DNA of 64,000 nt from Lachnospiraceae bacterium XBB1006 (GCA_900115795.1 FOXT01000005.1:286759-350758); one strand, 5' to 3'. Positions 19,571-27,165 are shown, numbered from the stretch's first letter. Notes: a model not told the origin generated them from the letters alone. Made by a program: numbers and translations.

Positions 19571-20257
19571 ATGAAGTATTCAATTAAGGTCAATGAAGTA
19601 AAGAATCCCGAAGGGAATATTCGTGGGTTTGCGTCGGTAACATTCGGAGACGCATTGAAGGTAACCAATATCGCGATTCTTGAAAATCGGGAGCGTGGAG
19701 AGGTATTTGTCTCCATGCCCCGCTATAAGTCAAGTGAGAAAGATGAGCGTGGAGAAGTGGTCTATAAGGATGTCTGTAACCCCATTACCAAGGAATTTCG
19801 AGAAGAATTGTATGGAAATATCTTAGAGGCATTCGGGCGAGTACAGGAGAGTAAGAACGAGACCATGGTAGTTAATAAGGACAGTAAGGAAATGCCGGAT
19901 ATTTCGGTTGCGGTGGTGTCTTATGAACGAGAAGGCAGCAGTATCAAAGGGCTTGCCCGCGTATATGTCGATAAGAATTTCGTTGTCAGCAATGTGAGTA
20001 TTCTTCAGGGAAAGAACGGAGCATTTGTTGCCATGCCATCCTACAAGACAAAGCAGGTGGATGAAACCGGAAAAGCAATCTATCAGGATCTATGCTACCC
20101 GGTAACGAAAGAGTTCCGGGAAAAGTTATACGGGGAAGTCCTTGAAAAATATCAGGAAGAAAAGGAAAAAAGTAAGGAAGAACTAAAATCTCACATGGAG
20201 CAGGCAGCAGAGAATAAGCAGGAATGGGAACCGGCACAGGACACGCCATTTAGGTAA
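19571..20257 (+). CDS. Tandem SpoVG-domain protein
   Basis: A 228-aa protein with two SpoVG domains in a row. Each has a strand-rich opening (IRGFASVTFGDALKVTNIAIL; IKGLARVYVDKNFVVSNVSIL), then a MPRYK/MPSYK segment and a PITKEFREELYG/PVTKEFREKLYG helix. Classical SpoVG is a single ~95-aa RNA/DNA-binding regulator of septation and sporulation. A duplicated form in an ICE probably regulates transfer genes or host functions. The tail (about 195-228) is polar. A terminator follows immediately, so this is the last gene of the transfer operon. Confidence 0.88.
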   Translation: MKYSIKVNEVKNPEGNIRGFASVTFGDALKVTNIAILENRERGEVFVSMPRYKSSEKDERGEVVYKDVCNPITKEFREELYGNILEAFGRVQESKNETMVVNKDSKEMPDISVAVVSYEREGSSIKGLARVYVDKNFVVSNVSILQGKNGAFVAMPSYKTKQVDETGKAIYQDLCYPVTKEFREKLYGEVLEKYQEEKEKSKEELKSHMEQAAENKQEWEPAQDTPFR

Positions 20258-20262
20258 AGATA

Positions 20263-20300
20263 AGAGACATATCGTTCGAGGGAGCGGTATGTCTCTTTTT
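20263..20300 (+). terminator. Rho-independent terminator of the transfer operon
   Basis: A 12-bp stem (AGAGACATATCG 20263-20274 with CGGTATGTCTCT 20285-20296, one G-U pair) and a 10-nt loop are followed by a T run to 20300. It lies 5 nt after the SpoVG stop codon and separates the transfer module from the cargo. Confidence 0.92.
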
Positions 20301-20385
20301 GAGTATTATAAGTAAGGTTACTATTCTCAGTCATAGGGGATAAAATTTTATGATCACATAGGTGGGCTTGAATTTTCTGTTAGGA

Positions 20386-20402
20386 ACAATTAAAATAATT
20401 GT
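20386..20402. promoter_or_regulatory. Palindrome upstream of the DUF5714 gene
   Basis: A perfect 7-bp inverted repeat (ACAATTA, 3-nt spacer, TAATTGT) lies 67 bp before the next start codon, in the 168-bp gap between the terminator and the gene. The arms are AT-only apart from one C/G, so it could be chance, but position suits an operator. I see nothing else convincing in this gap. Confidence 0.3.
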
Positions 20403-20468
20403 ATTAAACAAATCGAAATTTTTAGAGGCAAATTATATTCCAGAATAACTTACGATGGGAAAAAATCT

Positions 20469-21149
20469 ATGAAAGAAGAATGCATTATCTGCAAGGCTCC
20501 GTTGGAATATCTTGAAAGAGACGAAATGATGGAGTGTGCCTTGTGTCACAAGAAAGAATTAAGCAAGACCAGATGCGTCAATGGCCATTATGTGTGTAAT
20601 GAATGCCATATGAAGGGATTGGATGCTGTTATTGGCATATGCCTTAGTGAAGAGAGCAAAAATCCAGTAGAGATTATAAGAAGAATGATGGCGGAGCCCT
20701 TTTGCCATATGCACGGGCCTGAGCATCATGTAATGGTTGGCGCGGCATTATTGACGGCATATCGTAACGCAGGCGGGGATGTTGATCTATCGGATGCCTT
20801 GACGGAGATGATGAAAAGAGGACAGAGCGTCCCTGGTGGTGCATGTGGATTCTGGGGGGCCTGCGGAGCTGGCATTAGTACCGGAATGTTCATTTCGATC
20901 ATTTCAAAGGCTACTCCTCTTACCGGTAAGTCTTGGGGACTGTCCAACAAGATGACATCAAAGTCGCTTGATTCCATTGGAAGCATAGATGGCCCGAGAT
21001 GTTGCAAGAGAGATTCATATTTAGCCATTCTGACGGCTATTAATTTTGTTAAAGAAAACTTTGGTATTGAAATGGAAAGATCTGAGATTAAGTGTATCCA
21101 TTACGAACAGAACAACCAATGCATCGGAAGCAGATGTCCGTTCAGATGA
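20469..21149 (+). CDS. Cysteine-rich DUF5714-like protein
   Basis: A 226-aa soluble protein with an N-terminal zinc-ribbon-like part (CIICKAP, CALCHKKE, CVNGHYVCNECH) and a helical core. The core has the pattern EHHVMVGAALLTAYRNAGG and a Gly/Cys loop (GGACGFWGACGAG), ending in a Cys-rich tail (IKCIHYEQ..CIGSRCPF). This matches the DUF5714 group, whose biochemical role I do not know. The many Cys and His residues suggest metal or Fe-S binding. It stands apart from the ICE transfer operon, downstream of its terminator and before an MFS transporter, with which it may form a cargo pair. Confidence 0.75.
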   Translation: MKEECIICKAPLEYLERDEMMECALCHKKELSKTRCVNGHYVCNECHMKGLDAVIGICLSEESKNPVEIIRRMMAEPFCHMHGPEHHVMVGAALLTAYRNAGGDVDLSDALTEMMKRGQSVPGGACGFWGACGAGISTGMFISIISKATPLTGKSWGLSNKMTSKSLDSIGSIDGPRCCKRDSYLAILTAINFVKENFGIEMERSEIKCIHYEQNNQCIGSRCPFR

Positions 21150-21288
21150 TTAGAATGATGTAAATGTTTTGAATTCCGGGATATATGACTAAGACAAATC
21201 GGCAGTTTGTCGAGCTCGTTGGAACATAAAATTGGAAGATATTTTTCAGGATAATGAAATAAGCAAATCGGGATTAGTGGAGTAGAAC

Positions 21289-22491
21289 ATGGATAAAAAA
21301 AGGGCTTTGTCTGGCGCCATAACATTTATAACCCTGATGGGAATCGTAAGTCTGTTTTCGGACATGACTCATGAAGGCGCCAGAAGCATATTGGGCGAAT
21401 ATCTGAACCTCGCAGGGGCATCCGCTGCAACCATCGGATTTGTGTCCGGTATAGGAGAATTGTGCGGGTATTCACTAAGGCTCATATCCGGATTTATAGC
21501 AGATAAAACGAAGAAATACTGGACATTTGTTATCACAGGCTATGTAATACAGGCTCTGGCGATTCCTGCACTGGCACTCGTACCTGAACATGGCTGGATT
21601 TGGGCCTGCGGTCTTGTGATCCTGGAGCGTATCGGAAAAGCGATAAAAAAGCCTGCCAAAAACACATTGGTAAGCTTTGCGGCAAGCGAGATCGGAACCG
21701 GAAAAGGCTTTGCCTATCAGGAGTTTCTGGATCAGCTTGGCGCGTTTCTCGGACCGGTACTGCTTTTTGTAACAGCTCTTGTAAAAGGTACAGACGACCT
21801 TTTTACAACGTATAGGATCTCTTTTGCGATACTGCTTGTTCCTGCAATGATCACCATAGCTCTTGTTTTGACAGCAAAGATAAGATACCCTGATCCGGAG
21901 ATCTTTGAAAAGCAGGAAGATAAATCGGCAAGCTTTGAATTCAGGAAGTCATTTGTTCTGTTCATGGCGGCCATCTGCTTTTTTGCTTTTGGCTTTGCAG
22001 ACTTCACCCTGATCACACTTCATTCGGCTAATACCGGAACATTTAATGAATCCATGCTCAGCCTGCTATATGCTGGGGCAATGGCTGTGGATGCCTTTGC
22101 TGCACTATTCTTTGGCTGGCTTTATGATAAGGTCGGGCTGAAGGCTCTGATCATTTCCACACTATGCAGCACATTCTTCTCATGTTTTGTTTTTATGACT
22201 GGAAATGCCTGGTTGATCGGAGCTGGGATAATTCTGTGGGGGATTGGAATGGGTGCGCAGGAAAGTATTATGAAAGCAGCTGTCAGCGGAATCGTCCCGC
22301 GTTCCATGCGAAGCACCGGTTTCGGAATATTTGAGACAGGATTTGGTATTGCGTGGTTTCTGGGCAGTTGGCTTCTCGGTGCCCTGTATGATTTGAATCC
22401 TGTGTATCTTGTCACTGTGTCTGTGGTATCACAGTTTCTGGCGATTGCATTTTATGCTTTATGCCTCCGGTGCAATAAGACAGAGTGCTAA
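21289..22491 (+). CDS. Major facilitator superfamily transporter
   Basis: A 400-aa protein with about 11-12 hydrophobic helices and an MFS loop motif after the second helix (SGFIADKTKKYW, about residues 67-78). Substrate unknown. The first helix region contains SLFSDMTHEGARS, as in MFS proteins annotated as putative drug or metal transporters. The start is ATG 21289. Codon usage looks richer in G/C-ending codons than the flanking genes, consistent with separate acquisition along with the DUF5714 gene 139 bp upstream. Confidence 0.88.
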   Translation: MDKKRALSGAITFITLMGIVSLFSDMTHEGARSILGEYLNLAGASAATIGFVSGIGELCGYSLRLISGFIADKTKKYWTFVITGYVIQALAIPALALVPEHGWIWACGLVILERIGKAIKKPAKNTLVSFAASEIGTGKGFAYQEFLDQLGAFLGPVLLFVTALVKGTDDLFTTYRISFAILLVPAMITIALVLTAKIRYPDPEIFEKQEDKSASFEFRKSFVLFMAAICFFAFGFADFTLITLHSANTGTFNESMLSLLYAGAMAVDAFAALFFGWLYDKVGLKALIISTLCSTFFSCFVFMTGNAWLIGAGIILWGIGMGAQESIMKAAVSGIVPRSMRSTGFGIFETGFGIAWFLGSWLLGALYDLNPVYLVTVSVVSQFLAIAFYALCLRCNKTEC

Positions 22492-22543
22492 CAATTCCAG
22501 TTTGTCGAAATAAGGGGATTACCAGTACGGCAACACCATCTTA

Positions 22544-22565
22544 CAAGTGCAAATTTTTGCACTTG
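22544..22565. promoter_or_regulatory. 22-bp near-perfect palindrome
   Basis: Ten-bp arms (CAAGTGCAAA 22544-22553, TTTGCACTTG 22556-22565) are separated by 2 nt in the gap between the MFS gene and the next small gene. The loop is too small for a good RNA hairpin and no T run follows, so a dimeric operator or recombination site is more likely than a terminator. Confidence 0.5.
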
Positions 22566-22635
22566 AGGCGGCTGAGAAACGTAATTATAATAGACTATAG
22601 CACTGATGAATTGATTCAATGGAGGCGAAAGACAG

Positions 22636-22749
22636 ATGAGCGCAGAGGTAAAGGAATTAGCTGTAGAGTTACTTAAGCTGGGATTTAATCTTGTTTTGTT
22701 GGTTACACCGATAGTCTTAGTTACGATGTTATATAGGTTTTTGTTTTAG
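22636..22749 (+). CDS. 37-aa predicted single-helix membrane peptide
   Basis: A short frame from ATG 22636, with GGAGG at 22620-22624 upstream. The first 10 residues are polar (MSAEVKELAV), followed by a hydrophobic segment (GFNLVLLVTPIVLVTMLYRF). It may be a small membrane regulator or a toxin-like peptide. Nothing identifies a family. Its good ribosome site and clean hydrophobic pattern are the only support. Confidence 0.45.
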   Translation: MSAEVKELAVELLKLGFNLVLLVTPIVLVTMLYRFLF

Positions 22750-22787
22750 AAAAATGAACAGATACCGAGTTGAAAGGAGCGTTGCCT

Positions 22788-23063
22788 GTGAGTGTAATGG
22801 AGTTAGAAAAAAACGTGAGTGTTGAGGTTGAAATGCCGAATGCCTATAAGATTTATCTTGATGGTGTAGCAGAAAATGCCGGAAAATCATTAAATGATTT
22901 TATTACGGGTGCAATCGAAGAAAAAATTAGTAGAACCGATGGCGAGGAGATACCCGGGGAATTAATTCAGAGATTAATGGAATGGCTTAAAGAACATGGG
23001 CATAATGATAAAGACATTCTCGATTGTATTCTTTACATGTGTAAAGACGAAGAAGAAAAATAG
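22788..23063 (+). CDS. Small RHH-like hypothetical protein
   Basis: A 91-aa protein. Residues ~10-45 (VSVEVEMPNAYKIYLDGVAE, then GKSLNDFITGAIEEKI) resemble a ribbon-helix-helix DNA-binding unit: one strand followed by two helices. The C-terminal half is acidic and helical. GTG 22788 is chosen because GAAAGGAGC lies 7 nt upstream; the in-frame TTG at 22770 would overlap that site. It could be an antitoxin-like regulator, but no toxin partner is adjacent except the 37-aa membrane peptide just before it. Confidence 0.6.
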   Translation: MSVMELEKNVSVEVEMPNAYKIYLDGVAENAGKSLNDFITGAIEEKISRTDGEEIPGELIQRLMEWLKEHGHNDKDILDCILYMCKDEEEK

Positions 23064-23096
23064 CCGTAAATTATTTGAAAAAATAAGTAAAAACAC

Positions 23097-23189
23097 TTGA
23101 ATCCACTACGTTAATAAGGTACGATATATTATGTGGGGAGACAGTAGAAAATAGGAAGCAGTTCATTTACATGAAAGGCTTCCTTTTTT
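23097..23189 (+). ncRNA. Short promoter-terminator unit, copy 1
   Basis: A -35-like TTGAAT (23097-23102), a 17-nt spacer and a -10-like TACGAT (23120-23125) are followed ~7 nt later by GTGGGGAG. A terminator comes next: stem GGAAGC 23154-23159 with GCTTCC 23178-23183, an inner TTCAT/ATGAA stem, and a T run 23184-23189. The predicted transcript is ~58 nt. A close copy occurs at 38428-38519. It may be a small RNA or a leader attenuator for the gene that follows. Confidence 0.6.
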
Positions 23190-23218
23190 ATAGAGCCGGT
23201 ATGGACAAGGAGAGTGTT

Positions 23219-23728
23219 ATGAAGATGATTCAAGAAATCTGTAATCAACTGAAAGAGGAACTTTTGGATAATGGATATGAATATGGATTTTTTTTGAATG
23301 GAAAGACATACAGACCTGATATGTCAGAGGGATTTGATAGGAAATTTTATGGAAGATTATTGGCAGAGTATCGTATTCAGAATCCACGAGACACTAAGAA
23401 GGCAAAAGTTGGTACATGTCATGATATAGTTGTTCTGATGAAAGCTATTCTGGATGAGCAGAATATTCCAAGTAAAATATGGCTTATACATAACAGAAAA
23501 CACGGGAAATTTCATTCCGTTCTGACATTTTATGCGGAGAACAAAACTATATATCTAGAACTGACACCACAATCTAAAAAACCTTGGTACGGGAAAGAAT
23601 TGGTTTTTGATAATGAACAGAGTTTTATATCTGAGTATAGCAAAGACGGTTGCGAAGTAATTGAGATAACAAGTGATGTTGTTATTGGAGAAGCCCCGAT
23701 GTTTGTTCTTTCAAGGATGGAACAGTAA
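23219..23728 (+). CDS. Transglutaminase-like protein
   Basis: A 169-aa protein with the order of a transglutaminase/papain-like core: Cys in VGTCHDIVVLMKAILDE, His in KHGKFHSVLTFY, and an acidic residue in IYLELTPQ. Function is unknown; such domains act as proteases, peptide amidases or inactive folds. I chose ATG 23219, preceded by AAGGAGAG. The longer frame begins at 23171, inside the terminator hairpin, and is unlikely to be used. The gene is controlled, if at all, by read-through of that terminator. Confidence 0.6.
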   Translation: MKMIQEICNQLKEELLDNGYEYGFFLNGKTYRPDMSEGFDRKFYGRLLAEYRIQNPRDTKKAKVGTCHDIVVLMKAILDEQNIPSKIWLIHNRKHGKFHSVLTFYAENKTIYLELTPQSKKPWYGKELVFDNEQSFISEYSKDGCEVIEITSDVVIGEAPMFVLSRMEQ

Positions 23729-23780
23729 AGCCGAATTTGTCGAAACAAAGGCAATGACTTCGCTTTTGAGTCGGGATGAA

Positions 23781-23839
23781 GTGTCCGCATTATAGGACAC
23801 GCCCCAGATTATACTTAGGGTAGATATCAGAAGATACCC
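23781..23839 (+). promoter_or_regulatory. Leader with two hairpins before the XRE gene
   Basis: Two inverted repeats lie in the 138-bp gap: GTGTCC/GGACAC (23781-23786, 23795-23800) and GGGTA/TACCC (23818-23822, 23835-23839). The ribosome site AGGGGGAGG comes 16 nt later. Neither hairpin has a T run. They could be a structured leader or operator half-sites for autoregulation. Confidence 0.35.
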
Positions 23840-23872
23840 GATTAGAAGTATTTTCAGGGGGAGGCGATGATC

Positions 23873-24079
23873 ATGATGGAAGTGAATTATCATTCTATGG
23901 TGAAGTTTTATCGACAGGAGCGTGGGTTACGACAGGAAGATTTAGCTGAGGAAGTGGAAGTCAGCAGGCGTACAATTATCAATGCGGAAAATGATAATTG
24001 CCGGTTGACTTTGGAGACAGCGATGCGGCTGGCAGCGTACTTTGGAGTGGCGCTGGATCAGTTGTTTGTGCGGGAGTGA
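23873..24079 (+). CDS. XRE-family HTH regulator
   Basis: A 68-aa Cro/CI-like repressor consisting of a single helix-turn-helix domain (LRQEDLAEEVEVSRRTIINAENDNCRLTLETAMRLAAYF). It is the size of minimal XRE regulators that often end in a dimerisation strand. Three in-frame ATGs exist at 23867, 23873 and 23876. The AGGGGGAGG site is best spaced for 23873. Target unknown; it stands alone between the transglutaminase-like gene and the riboswitch-like leaders. Confidence 0.85.
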   Translation: MMEVNYHSMVKFYRQERGLRQEDLAEEVEVSRRTIINAENDNCRLTLETAMRLAAYFGVALDQLFVRE

Positions 24080-24260
24080 GGAAATCATTGAATAGATTTA
24101 GAAGGTAAGCGGATGTAGATTGGGAAGGGGGCTGATTTTACACTCGAATCGTGAAGAGACAGGATGCTTTTAATTGAATTTGGGAAAATACGAATAATAA
24201 TAAAATACTTGTAATTACGTGAATTGTGTGTTATAGTGAAGCTTGCAAGATAATGCAGTA

Positions 24261-24401
24261 CATCAAGAGTGTGCGAGAGGACAAGCTCTATGACCACACA
24301 GCAACCTACCAAAAAGAAAGGTAAGGTGCTCAACCTTGTACGGATGGAAGAATCAGAGATTGACGATTGGGCTTCCATCCGAGTGATGGAAGCTTTTTTT
24401 T
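24261..24401 (+). promoter_or_regulatory. SAM-riboswitch-like leader 1 with terminator
   Basis: The core has S-box-like elements in order: GTGTG paired to CACAC, AGAGG, a TATGAC bulge, CAGCAACC, and GGTAAGGTGCT. A closing helix CATC (24261-24264)/GATG (24343-24346) brackets it. Downstream, CTTCCATC (24372-24379) can pair with GATGGAAG (24385-24392) plus eight Ts as a terminator, or with the upstream GGATGGAAG (24342-24350) as antiterminator. The closing helix uses the same GATG, so ligand binding would favour termination. It resembles the SAM-I/IV-variant group; the ligand is inferred. Confidence 0.6.
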
Positions 24402-24423
24402 AGTTAATAAATGAAAATCATTT

Positions 24424-24562
24424 CTATTAAGAGTGTGCGAGAGGGCAAGCTTTATGACCACACAGCAACCTGCCGTAAGGTAAGGTGCTAAGCCTTGTAT
24501 GGATAGGAGTGTATTTGACATCAATGCAACTCTTATCCAGCAAGCAAAGCTGTTTTATTTTT
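24424..24562 (+). promoter_or_regulatory. SAM-riboswitch-like leader 2 with hairpins
   Basis: A second copy of the same core follows 22 nt later, with 30+ nearly identical bases. The closing helix has changed on both sides (CTAT 24424-24427 with ATAG 24503-24506), a compensatory change relative to copy 1. Downstream, a long hairpin (GGATAGGAGT/ACTCTTATCC, 24501-24510 and 24529-24538) overlaps by one base a short stem CAGC/GCTG plus T-rich tail (24538-24562), a probable terminator. The gene at 24593 follows after its own AAAGGAG site. Tandem arrangement suggests a two-input or steeper switch. Confidence 0.58.
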
Positions 24563-24592
24563 GCAAAAAATTATTTAAAGGAGAGATGCATT

Positions 24593-25504
24593 ATGTTAAA
24601 TGTCAAAAATGTGAAAGTAGGAGAAACGTTTTATTTTGTTGAAACCGAAAAGGGGAATGATTTCAAGTTTTTGCCGCATTATGGTATTATGGTAAAACAG
24701 CACACCATTTCCAAGGTGCTGAAGGAGCCTTATGGAAGTCCGGTAACCATCCTGGATGAAAATGAAACGTTGTATGACATAGGAAAGTGGAAAGATCAGC
24801 TTTTTTCAACTGCAGAGTCAGCAGAGCTCTATGCGCAGCAAAAAGAGGAGAAAATGGATGCCAGATATGCCAGCGCTCCGCCGTTAAAAGGGGGCTTGGT
24901 TGAGTGGCTGCCGAAGTATTGGAAGTCAAAGAAGGGTAAAGGACAGCAATACATTTATTTAAGATGTAAACCACAGGATAAGGAAGCATTGGCAAAAGAC
25001 TTGCAGGAATTAGGTTGCAGATGGAAGGATGGAAAAACGATAACCGATACGGATACACTGCCAGGAGAAATTCGTATTTTCCGGGATTATAGTATAAAAC
25101 ATGCGCCAGTTGGCATGTGTAGCGGCTATATAAGACACGCTGATGAAAACAGCGGAGTGCTGTTTTTGGATTATCGGAAATTTGAATTTTCAAAGCTGCA
25201 AAAGGATGAGACTACTGAGAACATTAGATTACAAGCTGGGCAGACAGCAATTTACGATGGAAATGATGAAATCATTTATGTAGTGAAAGCGATTTATAGC
25301 GACAAGCTTATATGCAAACCAATGTTAAGAAAGGTTGGACTAGGATATGAGTCAATTCTTGATTGGGAAGATAGGGTGTATCCTTGCAGCGAGGGCATTG
25401 AAAAAATGATTGAGTATCATAATCTTGAAATCATGGATGAAAATGATACGCAGGGAATGATGGCAATTGCACTTTATGAAAGTGAGAATGAGGGGGAGCA
25501 ATAA
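24593..25504 (+). CDS. Unknown protein under riboswitch-like control
   Basis: A 303-aa soluble protein with no family I recognise. Residues ~1-75 look like a small strand-rich domain (NVKVGETFYFVETEKGNDFKF). A central part (about 100-170) has a conspicuous KYWKSKKGKGQQYIYLRCKPQDKEALAKDLQELGCRWKD stretch. The rest is mixed with an acidic tail. ATG 24593 is chosen because AAAGGAGAG ends 7 nt before it. Upstream codons of the longer frame overlap the second terminator-like hairpin. It precedes two small genes with nearly no gap, so they are probably cotranscribed. Confidence 0.65.
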   Translation: MLNVKNVKVGETFYFVETEKGNDFKFLPHYGIMVKQHTISKVLKEPYGSPVTILDENETLYDIGKWKDQLFSTAESAELYAQQKEEKMDARYASAPPLKGGLVEWLPKYWKSKKGKGQQYIYLRCKPQDKEALAKDLQELGCRWKDGKTITDTDTLPGEIRIFRDYSIKHAPVGMCSGYIRHADENSGVLFLDYRKFEFSKLQKDETTENIRLQAGQTAIYDGNDEIIYVVKAIYSDKLICKPMLRKVGLGYESILDWEDRVYPCSEGIEKMIEYHNLEIMDENDTQGMMAIALYESENEGEQ

Positions 25505-25506
25505 CA

Positions 25507-25620
25507 ATGGCTGATAATGCGAAGGAAGTTAAGAAAAGCAAGATAAGGTCATTTTTGCACTGGATAAAAGAGAATGCAGATACAACAGAAAAAAAGATTC
25601 TGGTATGGGTGACTATATAG
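25507..25620 (+). CDS. 37-aa small ORF
   Basis: ATG 25507 lies 2 nt after the preceding stop and runs 37 codons (basic start, then SFLHWIKENADTTEKKILVWVTI). It ends inside the next frame, which starts at 25605. The end looks like the beginning of a membrane helix, so this and the following gene may once have been one gene, or be translationally coupled. There is little beyond position to support it. Confidence 0.4.
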   Translation: MADNAKEVKKSKIRSFLHWIKENADTTEKKILVWVTI

Positions 25621-25981
25621 GATGTCTATTCATATGGAATACTTTTGTGATTTTTTACAATACAATAGCGGTGTGTATGGTTCTTGGCGGAAGATATGTA
25701 TTAGGAGGATTCCTATGGGTATTATTCTTGTTTTATACGTTGCTGGGATTTGGTTATGCTAGTATCGAGTCTCCGATTGAGCATAAATGCACTGTTAAAG
25801 AGTGCGAAGAAATGACCGGGATACTTGAAAAATATTGTTATGATCATCAGAGGATTTTGATCATGAGCATGATGATGACTATGAGTACGACGATGATGAG
25901 ATGCGAGAGCTTTACGAGGATTACGAAAACGAAGAAGAGTTTCATGAAGATTATCCGGACGAGGACTGGGAAGGGGATTGA
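25605..25981 (+). pseudogene. Membrane protein with acidic tail, apparently frameshifted
   Basis: The first ~55 codons encode two hydrophobic helices. After about codon 82 (YCYDHQR) the frame becomes a meaningless Met/Thr-rich string ending at 26006. The alternative frame from ~25853 reads a strongly acidic, plausible tail (DHEHDDDYEYDDDEMREL ... DEDWEGD) ending at TGA 25979-25981. Adding one G in the AGG at 25851-25853 would join the two. A DEDREGD ending is repeated at ~27211-27231, supporting the acidic frame as the true one. This could be mutation, sequencing error or programmed slippage. Confidence 0.5.
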
Positions 25982-26170
25982 GTTCCCTTCCTGGTTATGT
26001 GAATAAATTATAAAAAGCTGTACAATATTGGAGGCAAACTATTATGGGGTTATTTGATGGATTAGGAGTGTTTTTCTTAGGAGCGGCAGTAATAGACGAG
26101 ATTAAGACGAGAAATATAAAACCATATCCGTTACACGCTTTAGAAAACTACGAATTATATTGTGCTGATG
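25960..26170 (+). repeat. Duplicated segment, copy 1
   Basis: The stretch from the acidic tail end through a GGAAGGG/CCCTTCC hairpin (25969-25975, 25985-25991) to the first ~40 codons of the GNAT-fusion gene is repeated in diverged form at 27209-27420. The two copies share the DED-EGD stop region, the hairpin, and the MGLFDGLG protein start. It marks a tandem duplication or a recombination between paralogous loci. Confidence 0.65.
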
Positions 26171-27165
26171 AAAAGAGATTAAGCAAAAGAGAATTAGAAA
26201 AAAATATCTATGCAGGTAAGTACATGTATACAGATGAGGAGAAACTTCTGATGCAAGGAAAGCAAGGCAAGTGGAATGAGGATACGCTAGAATCCAATTT
26301 GAACGATGCCAGTTCAAGTCTAAGTTATGCAGAGATTAGCGAGTCTAGTAAAGAGTATATAAATAGATGCAAAAATGATGCAAAAAGAAATATCGAATAT
26401 TTTTGTTTGACAGATGAGTCATTAAAAGAAAAATATAAAGATTTTGATATTGATGCCTACGTGGAGAAGCGGGCAAAAGAAATTCGGGAAGAACGGGAGC
26501 GGGAGCAAGCTGCAAGTAGGAAGCGTTACCGTGAACATTATAAAAGGGATGTTTTTATCGAATATGATAAAGGGCTTCAACTTGCTGATTATGAAAGAGC
26601 AAAGAAAATTCTTGAGAGAGCAGCAACGGACGAGCGAATAAGCGCGGAAGATTTAGAAGATTTTTATAAAATTGCAGAACAAAAAATGCAATTACAAAAG
26701 GACGAAACTGGTAAAATGCATGAAATTAGTATTAGAAGGATGTTTCCTAGTGACAAAGAAAAAGTTGAGGAGATGATGCGTACATTCTATGCGTCCCCAG
26801 CGATTTCCACAAATGGTTCGGAACCAATATTTGAGGAGAATTTTAAGCAGTGTACCGAACCGCCACATACTTATGCGGATGGTTTTGTATTTGACATTGA
26901 TTCTTCGGTGCAGGGATATGGAATGATAGCCAAAAGCTATTCAACAGAATATGGAAGGCAGTGCATTTGGATTGAGGATATTTATGTAAAAGAGGAATAC
27001 CGTGGACTGGGAGTCGGCAGTCTTTTCTTGAAATACATAAAGGAACAATATCCGGATGCATTGATTCGACTTGAGGTGGAAAAAGAAAATGATGTGGCAA
27101 TTCATGTATACGAATCAGCAGGGTTTGATGTGCTGCCATACACGGAAATGAAATATTTGAAGTGA
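26044..27165 (+). CDS. Unknown N-terminal region fused to GNAT acetyltransferase
   Basis: A 373-aa protein. Residues 1-20 (MGLFDGLGVFFLGAAVIDEI) are a hydrophobic, amphipathic start shared with the truncated paralogue downstream. About 20-220 is a charged helical region. About 226-373 is a GNAT N-acetyltransferase with the acetyl-CoA loop in YVKEEYRGLGVGSLFLKYI and the C-terminal VYESAGFDVLPYTEMKY. Substrate unknown. The combination with a long helical N-terminal part is unusual for GNAT enzymes. GGAGG lies 9 nt before ATG 26044. Confidence 0.75.
   Translation: MGLFDGLGVFFLGAAVIDEIKTRNIKPYPLHALENYELYCADEKRLSKRELEKNIYAGKYMYTDEEKLLMQGKQGKWNEDTLESNLNDASSSLSYAEISESSKEYINRCKNDAKRNIEYFCLTDESLKEKYKDFDIDAYVEKRAKEIREEREREQAASRKRYREHYKRDVFIEYDKGLQLADYERAKKILERAATDERISAEDLEDFYKIAEQKMQLQKDETGKMHEISIRRMFPSDKEKVEEMMRTFYASPAISTNGSEPIFEENFKQCTEPPHTYADGFVFDIDSSVQGYGMIAKSYSTEYGRQCIWIEDIYVKEEYRGLGVGSLFLKYIKEQYPDALIRLEVEKENDVAIHVYESAGFDVLPYTEMKYLK

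Noticed and set aside
23171-23218. Upstream ATG for the transglutaminase-like gene
   Set aside because: It lies inside the terminator hairpin and has no ribosome site; ATG 23219 has AAGGAGAG.
21199-23750. Recurring TTTGTCGA(A) near 21207, 22501 and 23736
   Set aside because: Only 8-9 bases match and the flanks differ; too short to call an attachment site or operator.
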